Positions 1-6,663 of a stretch of 64,000 nucleotides of DNA are shown here, in pieces (position 1 is the stretch's first letter; the number at the start of each line of letters is the position of its first letter). The notes under the pieces were generated by a model. It had not been told where the DNA came from, did no database searches, and saw only the letters and a list, made by a program, of their open reading frames with translations. The position numbers and the translations under genes are program-made. This stretch comes from Paraglaciecola mesophila KMM 241. Its GTDB lineage: Bacteria; Pseudomonadota; Gammaproteobacteria; Enterobacterales; Alteromonadaceae. The stretch lies in the NCBI RefSeq assembly GCF_000315015.1, contig NZ_BAEP01000041.1, forward strand, positions 1 to 64,000, read 5' to 3'.

Positions 1-501
1 ATAAGCAACTAGCTTCACGCTCAGCATAAACGAGACACTGAAGTCATTTCTATTTTAAGTCATCTAATCTTAAGCTCAATCCTAATCCTTAGGAAACTCA
101 GTTTGACACTACGAATAAGAAACTTTGCTTGCAGGTGTTTATAAGCTGATAGTCGAAAAAAGGCTCTATGGCGCTCAGGCTAGCAGCTAATCTAATGTCG
201 CTATTGTTTAGTAGCCCATGTTGGCTGATTGAGAGTTAGCGCATTGAATAAACCCAACAGGGGGGATCTTTTGACTAACCATGTAGCAGTGAATACGGTT
301 TTCGTCTTGAATTCAGGGTAAAAAATTACGATGTAATGTCCTGCCGACTAGCTTGAAAAGAGGGAGTTATAATTGGCTATATCGCTTAAAGGCTCTTAAG
401 CTGGGATACATCTTTGATTAATAAAATAATAATGATCATTATAGTTGGGTTAGGATTATGCTATTTGCGATAACACGGTGTAACCACTATTGAGGTGGAA
501 A
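1..501. other. Gene-poor stretch upstream of the first gene
   Basis: I see no convincing coding frame here on either strand. The only structured element is a 14-bp perfect palindrome near its right end, listed separately. The stretch lies on the 3' side of the tmRNA gene, a common integration site for genomic islands, so it could be island edge or remnant. No integrase or tmRNA-end duplication is visible. Confidence 0.6.
429..442. promoter_or_regulatory. 14-bp palindrome, weakly Fur-box-like
   Basis: ATAATGATCATTAT is a perfect palindrome about 60 bp upstream of the first gene. Each half matches part of the Fur consensus (GATAATGAT), but the halves overlap more than in a standard 19-bp Fur box. 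It could be an operator for the downstream gene. This rests on pattern only. Confidence 0.25.
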
Positions 502-921
502 ATGATTGAACACGGCAGCTTTGAACTTGAAATAACAGGAAATGTATTGATCCTGAGGGCGTTCGACTCTTGGAATTACCAAACTGCCAGTCGATGGGTT
601 GAGGAAACCAAAGAGCTTGCTAGTCACCTAAAAAGTAATCCTTGGTTGTGTATCTGTGACCTTACACAATGGGAGCTAGCTACCCCTGATATTCACTATG
701 CTGTTTTAGACTTGAATCTATGGTTAGATGAAAATAACTTGAGATATCTAGCCATCGTTCATAACAGCGCACTTCAAAAAGCGGTACTCCAAAAATCTCA
801 TGAAGTATTTAGGAATGTAGAAGTTGAATATTTTAGCAACCTAGATGAAGGTTATGCTTGGTTAGAGAGTGTTTCTAGTTCTTTAGATTCCAAAAATAGT
901 AAGGCGAGTAATCACCTGTGA
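502..921 (+). CDS. Small STAS/SpoIIAA-like protein, function unknown
   Basis: A 139-residue soluble protein with no signal peptide or membrane segment. The ATG at 502 is preceded by GAGGTGG at a good distance, so I prefer it to the TTG at 490. The strand-helix alternation (an early ITGNVLILRAFDSWN strand, a WLCICDLTQWEL strand, a YLAIVHNSALQ strand and a final FSNLDEGYAWLES helix) resembles SpoIIAA-like/STAS proteins, in which the last motif is typical. No phosphorylatable serine in the STAS position can be assigned with confidence. The gene stands alone beside the 3' end of ssrA, with a dyad about 60 bp upstream. It could be accessory DNA brought in at ssrA. The family assignment is from memory of sequence style and is tentative. 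Confidence 0.6.
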   Translation: MIEHGSFELEITGNVLILRAFDSWNYQTASRWVEETKELASHLKSNPWLCICDLTQWELATPDIHYAVLDLNLWLDENNLRYLAIVHNSALQKAVLQKSHEVFRNVEVEYFSNLDEGYAWLESVSSSLDSKNSKASNHL

Positions 922-942
922 ATCTACGATAAATTTATTTAT

Positions 943-960
943 GTGGACAAATAGTGGACA
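943..960. repeat. Two GTGGACA direct repeats beside ssrA
   Basis: GTGGACA occurs at 943-949 and 954-960, an 11-bp period that places both on the same helix face, 50-65 bp from the tmRNA 3' end. Repeats of this kind resemble arm-type integrase sites near tRNA/tmRNA attachment sites. No integrase is present in the window, so the interpretation is weak. Confidence 0.3.
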
Positions 961-974
961 TCAATAAATAGAAA

Positions 975-1003
975 AGCCCCTAACTTATTGAAAGTTAGGG
1001 GCT
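975..1003 (-). terminator. Intrinsic terminator of ssrA
   Basis: A perfect 12-bp stem (AGCCCCTAACTT at 975-986 with its complement at 992-1003) and a 5-nt loop lie just past the tmRNA CCA end. On the minus strand the stem is followed by TTTTC. Confidence 0.85.
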
Positions 1004-1008
1004 AAATG

Positions 1009-1365
1009 TGGTGGAGCTGGCGGGAGTTGAACCCGCGTCCAAAAAACGTTAACCGTCGGTACTACATGCTTATTCTGTCTTTTATTTAACTATTTTGAAC
1101 TCCGGCAGACAGGATTTCTCATAGCGGGCCTAATACTGTTTCGCGGTTCACCCTTAGACAAGGTTCCCTCGCTATTCTGCTGGGATGACCTTCCGAACCT
1201 CTACTAGCAGAAAGAGTATGAGTGGAAGGGCTTAGCCGGTTATTAAGCGGCTAGAGCGTAGTTTTCGTCGTTTGCGACTATTTAAATGCGGCTTTTTAAG
1301 AGGCAAACCGCTCCTCTGCATGCACCTAAAGCCTCAAGAATCTTGTCGAATCCAAAATCAGCCCC
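1009..1365 (-). ncRNA. ssrA: Transfer-messenger RNA (tmRNA, SsrA)
   Basis: This 357-nt RNA rescues stalled ribosomes together with SmpB, acting first as tRNA and then as mRNA. The minus strand begins GGGGCTGATTTTGGATTCGA and ends with the T-arm and acceptor ending in GCTCCACCA (CCA encoded at 1009-1011), the standard tRNA-like halves. The tag reading frame resumes at GCA (1273-1275) and reads ANDENYALAA followed by two stops (1240-1245), a gammaproteobacterial degradation tag ending in the LAA protease signal. The plus-strand reading frame across this region is a by-product of the RNA gene. A terminator follows directly. smpB lies about 2 kb away on the same strand. Identification is essentially certain; the exact 5' end assumes normal RNase P processing. 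Confidence 0.97.
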
Positions 1366-1399
1366 AAATGTTGTTGGTTGCAAACTACCAACAGTGCGC

Positions 1400-1405
1400 A
1401 GTATA
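1400..1405 (-). promoter_or_regulatory. Possible -10 box of ssrA promoter
   Basis: On the minus strand TATACT lies about 35 nt upstream of the mature tmRNA 5' end, which would give a short leader removed by RNase P. No strong -35 is visible at 17 bp. Confidence 0.35.
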
Positions 1406-1448
1406 CCACAGTCATGGGGGAAATCACTAATATGCGTAGTTAAAGCAG

Positions 1449-1850
1449 CTAATAATTCGCTTCATCTAATAGATTGGTTAAGGTTTGTGCAGGTAAGCAT
1501 TGGCCTTCTGCCCAGTTTTCATTCAATAGAGTGATTAGGCTGTTTAGGCGGTCCGCTTTGCGTTGTATTTGCTCTAACAAAGCGGCTGCTTCTTGGCGTT
1601 TACCTTCGAGTCGCTCAAGGATTAAGTCGTGATCAAAACCATCTTCTGCTGTGGCGGCAGATGGCATTTCATCTAATGAAAAACCAAGACTTTGAGAGAA
1701 CCTAATCAGCTGTATTTGCCGTAGGCTGTCGGAATTGTACTGACGATAACCATTGCTGCTTCTGGCACTTTTCAGTAGCCCTTTGCTTTCATAGAAGCGG
1801 ATGGTGCTGGGCGCAACACCGCTGTGCTGGGCGAGTTCGCCTATTTTCAT
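1449..1850 (-). CDS. MerR-family transcriptional regulator
   Basis: A 133-residue regulator. The N-terminus MKIGELAQHSGVAPSTIRFY is the classic MerR winged helix-turn-helix, followed by the YESKGLL wing and a dimerisation coiled coil (about residues 80-120). The start at 1850 has AAGGAAA about 7 nt upstream and gives the canonical N-terminus; a longer frame adds nine residues without support. There is only one cysteine (in EGQCLP), so it lacks the cysteine pairs of metal sensors or SoxR and more likely senses an organic ligand. It is divergent from the flavin oxidoreductase at 1992, and the 19-bp-spacer promoter with a dyad between them is its likely target. MerR proteins typically bind such spacers and untwist them on activation. 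The ligand cannot be read from the sequence. Confidence 0.9.
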   Translation of the reverse strand: MKIGELAQHSGVAPSTIRFYESKGLLKSARSSNGYRQYNSDSLRQIQLIRFSQSLGFSLDEMPSAATAEDGFDHDLILERLEGKRQEAAALLEQIQRKADRLNSLITLLNENWAEGQCLPAQTLTNLLDEANY

Positions 1851-1930
1851 TAGGTTTCCTTCGAAGATATTAATCAAGAGGTGAGAGGTGAAAGAGAAAT
1901 AGCCTGATAATGAAACTACCTATAATGCTA

Positions 1931-1961
1931 TTGACCTTAAAGCTGACTTTAAGGTTATAGT
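1931..1961 (+). promoter_or_regulatory. MerR-type promoter and operator for the flavin oxidoreductase
   Basis: A -35 box TTGACC (1931-1936) and a -10 box TATAGT (1956-1961) are separated by 19 bp, the over-long spacing typical of MerR-activated promoters. The spacer region holds a perfect dyad: ACCTTAAAG (1934-1942), 4-bp centre, CTTTAAGGT (1947-1955). Transcription would start about 25 nt before the ATG at 1992. Confidence 0.75.
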
Positions 1962-1991
1962 GAATTCAATGTCAATTTAATCAGTCGTTTT

Positions 1992-3284
1992 ATGTCAGCT
2001 AAATCCAATGCGTTAACCAATGCTCAACAAAGTAGCGCCAAAGCGCCCGCCAACTGCGTATTTTCTTCTTTTCGTTTCCCAAGTGGGTTGAAGGTAAAAA
2101 ATCGCCTAGTCAAAGCAGCTATGGAAGAAAACCTAGCCACGATTGAACAGGTACCGTCCCAAACCTTACTCACCATGTATCGTAAATGGGCTGATGGGGG
2201 AGTGGGCCTCATTTTGACAGGCAATGTGATGGTAGATCATTTAGCCATGACTGGCCCAGGTGGATTGGCGCTAGAAAAAAGCAGCGACATAACCACGTTC
2301 ACTCAGCTTGCCAACGAGTCGAAAATCAATGGTTGCAAAGTCGTGATGCAAATTAATCACCCAGGCAGGCAAGTGTTTAGCAAAATGGGCGGCAAGGTGT
2401 TATCCGCATCAGATGTGGCCCTTGATATGGGTAAGCATTCACATTTATTTGGTCAGCCAAAAGCCATGAATGAAGCGCAAATACAGGATGTGATTAAGCG
2501 GTTTGTACAAACGGCCCAACGTGCTGAAGAAGCAGGCTTTGATGGCGTGCAAATTCACGCAGCCCATGGTTATTTATTGGCCCAGTTTTTATCGCCTTTG
2601 ACGAATAAACGCAATGATAACTGGGGTGGTAGCATCGAAAACCGCGCTCGACTGTTATTAACCATTACCCGTGAAATTAAGCAGGCGTGTGGCGCAGGCT
2701 TTTCTGTTTCTGTGAAGCTCAATTCTGCGGATTTTCAGCGTGGTGGTTTTGAGCCTGCAGATGCACAAGACGTGGTAGATATGCTCGGTGAGCTGAACAT
2801 TGATTTTGTGGAATTGTCTGGTGGCAGTTATGAAGCCCCGGCCATGCAAGGCAACACAGCAGATACGCGAACGCTAGCCCGAGAAGCGTATTTTTTAGAA
2901 TTTGCCCAAGCGATTAGTGCGCATTCATCCGTGCCAATCATGACCACGGGGGGCATCACGCGCTTGCCCGTGGCACAAAAGGTTGTTGACTCAGGCGTCG
3001 CCTTGGTCGGTATGGCCACTGCATTGGCATTTACCCCTGATTTACCCAACCAGTGGCAAAATCATCATGGTGTTACGAGCGCTTTACCCAAGGTGACATG
3101 GAAAGACAAAACCCTGTCAGGCTTGGCAACCATGGCATTAGTTAAAAGACAAATTCGCAGAGTAGGCGAGGGGAAAAGCCCACAAGGGAAGTTGTCACCC
3201 ATTATCAGTTTAATTTTGGATCAGGTGCGCACTGCCAAGCTAACTAAACGGTATCGTAAACGTTTTAGTGATGAGCTGAGTTAA
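1992..3284 (+). CDS. NADH:flavin oxidoreductase, Old Yellow Enzyme family
   Basis: A 430-residue single-domain FMN-dependent TIM-barrel enzyme that would reduce activated alkenes (enones) or similar compounds using NAD(P)H in the cytoplasm. Visible family marks are VMQINHPGRQ near residue 118, GVQIHAAHGYLLAQFLSP near 186 with the His pair H189/H192 expected to hold the substrate, the NKRNDNWGGSIENRARLL signature, and the late phosphate-binding segments IMTTGGIT and LVGMATALAF. It lacks the C-terminal FAD/NAD domain and iron-sulfur cysteines of 2,4-dienoyl-CoA reductases. The C-terminal tail (about 380-430) is basic. It is preceded by a MerR promoter and ends in a bidirectional terminator shared with smpB. 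No strong Shine-Dalgarno precedes the ATG. The physiological substrate is unknown. Confidence 0.9.
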   Translation: MSAKSNALTNAQQSSAKAPANCVFSSFRFPSGLKVKNRLVKAAMEENLATIEQVPSQTLLTMYRKWADGGVGLILTGNVMVDHLAMTGPGGLALEKSSDITTFTQLANESKINGCKVVMQINHPGRQVFSKMGGKVLSASDVALDMGKHSHLFGQPKAMNEAQIQDVIKRFVQTAQRAEEAGFDGVQIHAAHGYLLAQFLSPLTNKRNDNWGGSIENRARLLLTITREIKQACGAGFSVSVKLNSADFQRGGFEPADAQDVVDMLGELNIDFVELSGGSYEAPAMQGNTADTRTLAREAYFLEFAQAISAHSSVPIMTTGGITRLPVAQKVVDSGVALVGMATALAFTPDLPNQWQNHHGVTSALPKVTWKDKTLSGLATMALVKRQIRRVGEGKSPQGKLSPIISLILDQVRTAKLTKRYRKRFSDELS

Positions 3285-3308
3285 AAAAGGCGCTGTTGCG
3301 CCTTTTTT
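3283..3308. terminator. Bidirectional terminator between oxidoreductase and smpB
   Basis: AAAAAAGGCGC (3283-3293) pairs with GCGCCTTTTTT (3298-3308) around a TGTT loop, giving a U-tract on both strands. It serves two convergent genes. Confidence 0.85.
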
Positions 3309-3340
3309 AACAATGAAGCATATGGTTTTCTGCATTAAGC

Positions 3341-3817
3341 CTAGACTTTATGCTTCATCATGCGTTCTTTGTCTCGTGCCCAATCACGGTCCTTGACGGC
3401 ATCACGTTTATCATGCTCGTGCTTACCTTTACCTAAGTAAATTTCGACTTTTACCCAGTTCTTCTTCCAGTACATGGCAGTGGCAAGAATTGAGTAACCT
3501 TGGCGCTCGACTGAGCCAATCAGTTTGTCGAGCTCACGTTTGTTGAGTAAGAGTTTGCGCTGACGCAAAGGCTCACATACTACGTGGCTAGATGCTTGGT
3601 TAAGAGGTTGAATAGTACTACCCACTAAAAAGGCTTCGCCTTTGTGTAAGGTAACGTAGCTGTCAGACAAATTGACTTTGCCTGAACGAATGCTTTTAAC
3701 TTCCCATCCTTGTAATTCAATGCCAGCTTCGATTTTATCTTGCAAGATATAGTCGTGCCGCGCCTTTTTATTCAATGCGATGGTGTTGTTAGTTGATTTT
3801 GACTTCTTTGATTTCAT
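3341..3817 (-). CDS. smpB: SsrA-binding protein SmpB
   Basis: A 158-residue partner of tmRNA that docks the tRNA-like domain on stalled ribosomes and mimics the missing codon-anticodon stem. The sequence has the conserved SmpB core: [74 protein letters not shown]. It ends in the basic [13 protein letters not shown] tail that enters the decoding channel. The length is typical. It is divergent from ratA, as in many gammaproteobacteria, and lies about 2 kb from ssrA. A perfect TATAAT lies on its strand only about 9 nt from the start codon (3826-3831), so that box would give an almost leaderless message. A shared terminator follows. Confidence 0.97.
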   Translation of the reverse strand: MKSKKSKSTNNTIALNKKARHDYILQDKIEAGIELQGWEVKSIRSGKVNLSDSYVTLHKGEAFLVGSTIQPLNQASSHVVCEPLRQRKLLLNKRELDKLIGSVERQGYSILATAMYWKKNWVKVEIYLGKGKHEHDKRDAVKDRDWARDKERMMKHKV

Positions 3818-3942
3818 GGCGCCGTATTATAATGGTTGTCTAACGGGGTACAACAAAAATCACTGATATTGAAATAGATATCTGATTTTATGCTAGTATT
3901 TTGCGCCTATAAAAACCGACTGACCCATTTCAAGGGGAATTG

Positions 3943-4374
3943 ATGCCTAATGTGACCCGCAGCGCTCTGGTAGCGTTTAGTGCTGAATCAATGTTTGATT
4001 TGATAAATGACGTGCAACGCTATCCCGAATTTTTACCTGGTTGTGCTCAGACAAAAGTAACCCATGCAGATGAACACAGCATGGAAGCGTCTTTGCTGAT
4101 TTCAAAAGCTGGGATCAAACAATGGTTTAGTACACGTAATGAGTTATCTCGCGGTGAGTACATTAGGATGAATTTGGTTGACGGGCCGTTCTCTGAACTG
4201 CGCGGAGGATGGACTTTTAAGGCGCTTTCTGACAGCGCCTGTAAAATTGAATTAAATTTAGATTTTGCCTTTTCGAGTCGCCTAGTGGAAATGGCCTTTG
4301 GTCGGGTTTTTAATGCGATTGCAGCTAATATGGTGGTCGCTTTTACAGAGCGAGCTAAAGAGGTATATGCATGA
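3943..4374 (+). CDS. ratA: RatA, START-domain ubiquinone-binding/ribosome-associated protein
   Basis: A 143-residue SRPBCC/START-fold protein, orthologous in context and sequence to E. coli RatA (YfjG) and related to Coq10. E. coli RatA has been reported as a toxin blocking 70S assembly, while the fold and relatives suggest quinone binding; the role here is not settled by sequence. Marks are the N-terminal [28 protein letters not shown] and the C-terminal [22 protein letters not shown] helix. The ATG at 3943 has AAGGGGA upstream and is preferred to the TTG at 3940. Its stop overlaps the next start by four bases (ATGA), implying coupled translation with rnfH. It is divergent from smpB, the usual neighbourhood. 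Confidence 0.93.
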   Translation: MPNVTRSALVAFSAESMFDLINDVQRYPEFLPGCAQTKVTHADEHSMEASLLISKAGIKQWFSTRNELSRGEYIRMNLVDGPFSELRGGWTFKALSDSACKIELNLDFAFSSRLVEMAFGRVFNAIAANMVVAFTERAKEVYA

Positions 4375-4697
4375 CTGACAAACAAATCAACCTAGAAGTA
4401 GCCTATGCACTGCCTGAACGCCAAGCCTTGTTAGAAGTGGTGGTTGAAACGGGCCATACCGTTGAGGAAGCAATTCAAGCATCTGGTATTTTGCAGCGCT
4501 TTGATGATATCGATTTAACCAAAAGTAAAGTCGGTATTTGGAATCGTACCTGCAAATTAACTGATGTTCCCCAAGATGGCGATCGTATTGAGATTTATCG
4601 CCCGTTAATTGCCGATCCTAAAGAAGCACGGCGTCGCCGAGCAGAAAAAGCCAAAGAGGAAGGGCGTGCCAATAAAGTCACTGGTGGGCGCGCGTAA
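4371..4697 (+). CDS. rnfH: RnfH family ubiquitin-like small protein
   Basis: A 108-residue member of the RnfH/UPF0125 family (E. coli YfjF), beta-grasp fold. Family marks are [48 protein letters not shown] and [26 protein letters not shown]. The tail is charged and helical. It overlaps the ratA stop by four bases. The biochemical role of the family is poorly known; the name comes from clustering with rnf genes in some bacteria, not seen here. The 80-bp gap to the convergent DUF2461 gene contains only weak inverted repeats and no clear terminator. Confidence 0.93.
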   Translation: MTDKQINLEVAYALPERQALLEVVVETGHTVEEAIQASGILQRFDDIDLTKSKVGIWNRTCKLTDVPQDGDRIEIYRPLIADPKEARRRRAEKAKEEGRANKVTGGRA

Positions 4698-4778
4698 GGT
4701 TATTCAAAGGCCAAGCTTAGGCCTCAATGGTTAAGCGCTAAGGCTTCAAAGGCCGGATCTTAGCGTAAAAATGCAGCC

Positions 4779-5462
4779 CTAAAACCTCAACCCTAGTGCA
4801 TCACACAAGAATTTCTGTAAAGGCTGCGCTCGGCCATAACGTGTAGCGGCCAACTCACACACGTTACCTTCCAATAACTGCTTTTTATCCAGCGGGCAAA
4901 TAGCAATAAAATCTTTGCGCTTAATTTCTTCAATCATTGGGGATTCGGAGTCGTAGCCTTTTGGGGGGCGAACAAGTGAATCGCCTGCCATATGGTAGTA
5001 CTCAGTAAAGGGGGAGTGCTCGATAGCATCTTGATAGACCGAAGGTTTACGCTGAATATGCTCTCGTATAGCGCGCAATGCATCAGGTTGCGGGTGCCAT
5101 GTGCCCACAGCAAGGAAACACTCTTCACTGGCAATATGCATATAAAACCCTGGCGAGTGCACGTCTTTGCCTATTTCGTGGCGAAATTGAATACCTACAT
5201 TGGTTTTATATGGAGATTTGTCTTTCGAGAAGCGCACATCTCGATACACCCGCATCAACGAGCCACCCATTTTTTTGGGTGTGGCTTCATAATGCGGCGA
5301 AATCATCGGGATCCACTTTTGCATTTCACTGATAAAATCAAGAGCAGGGCCGCGCACTAAATCTTCGTAACGCTGTTTATTCGCATTGAACCACTCCCTG
5401 TCGTTGTTCTTTTCTAGTTGCTGTAAAAAAGTAAATAGGGATGGGTCGAAATGGGTAAACAT
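4779..5462 (-). CDS. DUF2461 (TIGR02453) family protein
   Basis: A 227-residue soluble protein of the widespread DUF2461 family, whose function is unknown. It shows the expected blocks in order: FLQQLEKNNDREWFNANKQRYEDLVRGPALDFI, GGSLMRVYRDVRFSKDKSPYKTNVGIQFRH, SPGFYMHIASEECFLAVGTWHPQPDAL, and the C-terminal ICPLDKKQLLEGNVCELAATRYGRAQPLQKFL. The length is normal for the family. It is single and convergent with rnfH; ppsR lies upstream on the same strand about 180 bp away, with a near-palindrome in between (5529-5544). Frames seen on the opposite strand are antisense by-products. Confidence 0.88.
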   Translation of the reverse strand: MFTHFDPSLFTFLQQLEKNNDREWFNANKQRYEDLVRGPALDFISEMQKWIPMISPHYEATPKKMGGSLMRVYRDVRFSKDKSPYKTNVGIQFRHEIGKDVHSPGFYMHIASEECFLAVGTWHPQPDALRAIREHIQRKPSVYQDAIEHSPFTEYYHMAGDSLVRPPKGYDSESPMIEEIKRKDFIAICPLDKKQLLEGNVCELAATRYGRAQPLQKFLCDALGLRF

Positions 5463-5528
5463 AAGCTAGCCTCTTGAAATAATAGTGGCCAGCTTACTCA
5501 TTGGTTACGGCAAATCAATAACAGGGGT

Positions 5529-5544
5529 TGTGACAATTGTTACA
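5529..5544. promoter_or_regulatory. Near-palindromic operator candidate upstream of DUF2461
   Basis: TGTGACAATTGTTACA is a dyad with one mismatched pair, about 67 bp upstream of the DUF2461 start. No regulator can be named. Confidence 0.25.
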
Positions 5545-5639
5545 GATTCTTTTGCACGGTAAAAAATGTCAGCAACACACTTCAGTTGGTTTTCTTGAGT
5601 AACTCTTGGGAGCCAAATTTGTATCTCATGTGTTGTTTA

Positions 5640-6452
5640 CTAGTACTTCTTACGCTTGAGACCTGTGGTGGCCAAGATTTTCGCCGAAATTTCTTCTATG
5701 GAATAACGAGTACTATTTAGAAAAGGGATTTTCTCCTTGCGGTATAGGTTTTCTACTTCGCGTAATTCCATGCGGCATTGCTGCAACGACGCATAGCGGC
5801 TGTTGGCACGGCGTTCAGAACGTATTTGATGCAGGCGCTGAGCTTCTATGGTTAAGCCAAACATTTTGTCTTTGTGACGTTTGAGGGCAGGGGGCATTTT
5901 TAAAATATCTCCCATGTCTTCTTCAGTGAAGGGGTAGTTTGCCGCCTTGATACCGTATTGCAGGGCTAAATATAAGCTGGTGGGTGTTTTACCAGAGCGT
6001 GATACGCCAACCAAAATAATATCGGCTTCGTCATACTCCTGTAAATTTGAACCATCATCGTTTGCTAAGGCGTAATTTACTGCTTCTATTCTGATGTCAT
6101 AGGTTTTTTCATGAATACTGTGAGTTCGATGTTTTTCTGGTTTTGAAGGCACGCCCAAAACGATTTCCAGTGGGGCAACAAATTGGTCGAGAAAATTGTA
6201 GTTAATGCCCACTGATTTAGAGATTATTTTGCGCACTTCGGTATTCACTATCGTATAAAACACCAAAGGGCGTTGACCATCATCTTGAAAACTTTCAGAT
6301 ATTCTTTTAACAACTTGTTTCGCTTGTTCTTCAGTTTCAACAAACGGAACCGTGATATGTTCGAACTCGATCGTGAATAATGACAGCAATGCATGGCCAA
6401 ATACCTCCGAAGTTATCGCTGTTCCGTCTGAAATATAGTAAGCCGTTCGCAT
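5640..6452 (-). CDS. ppsR: PEP synthase regulatory protein (kinase/pyrophosphorylase)
   Basis: A 270-residue bifunctional regulator (DUF299) that inactivates PEP synthase by ADP-dependent threonine phosphorylation and reactivates it by Pi-dependent dephosphorylation. Visible marks are the N-terminal YYISDGTAITSEVFGHALL, the P-loop GVSRSGKTPTSLYLALQYG near residue 148, and the C-terminal SERRANSRYAS and STRYSIEEISAKIL segments. The length matches E. coli PpsR (277). It is divergent from ppsA across about 210 bp, the usual arrangement for enzyme and regulator. The intergenic region is A/T-rich; I see no operator I can name. Confidence 0.96.
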   Translation of the reverse strand: MRTAYYISDGTAITSEVFGHALLSLFTIEFEHITVPFVETEEQAKQVVKRISESFQDDGQRPLVFYTIVNTEVRKIISKSVGINYNFLDQFVAPLEIVLGVPSKPEKHRTHSIHEKTYDIRIEAVNYALANDDGSNLQEYDEADIILVGVSRSGKTPTSLYLALQYGIKAANYPFTEEDMGDILKMPPALKRHKDKMFGLTIEAQRLHQIRSERRANSRYASLQQCRMELREVENLYRKEKIPFLNSTRYSIEEISAKILATTGLKRKKY

Positions 6453-6663
6453 AACATTTCCTTAACAATGTAGTAATATAATTACATAAATAAATTAAAT
6501 TTTACTTTCTTCTGAACTGCATTCTAAAATCCCTCACGTAAAAAGCTAGGCACTTGAGAAATATAATTTTTTTCGACGTTTAGCGAGCGTCATTTTGACT
6601 AACTATCTGGGGTTGTCATCGTTGGCAGCTTTTACAATTGAGTTCATCTTGGAGACGAATTAA

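Noticed and set aside
1-1008. Genomic island attached at ssrA
   Set aside because: No integrase, no duplicated tmRNA end and no mobile genes are visible; only suggestive repeats remain, kept as a low-confidence finding.
1286-1534. Plus-strand reading frame of 82 codons
   Set aside because: It lies across the 5' part of ssrA and the end of the MerR gene; the RNA gene explains the sequence.
4698-4778. Terminator between rnfH and the DUF2461 gene
   Set aside because: Inverted repeats exist (CGCTAAG/CTTAGCG), but the loop is long and no U-tract follows in the right place.
4992-5360. 122-codon plus-strand frame
   Set aside because: It lies antisense within the conserved DUF2461 gene and has no family features.
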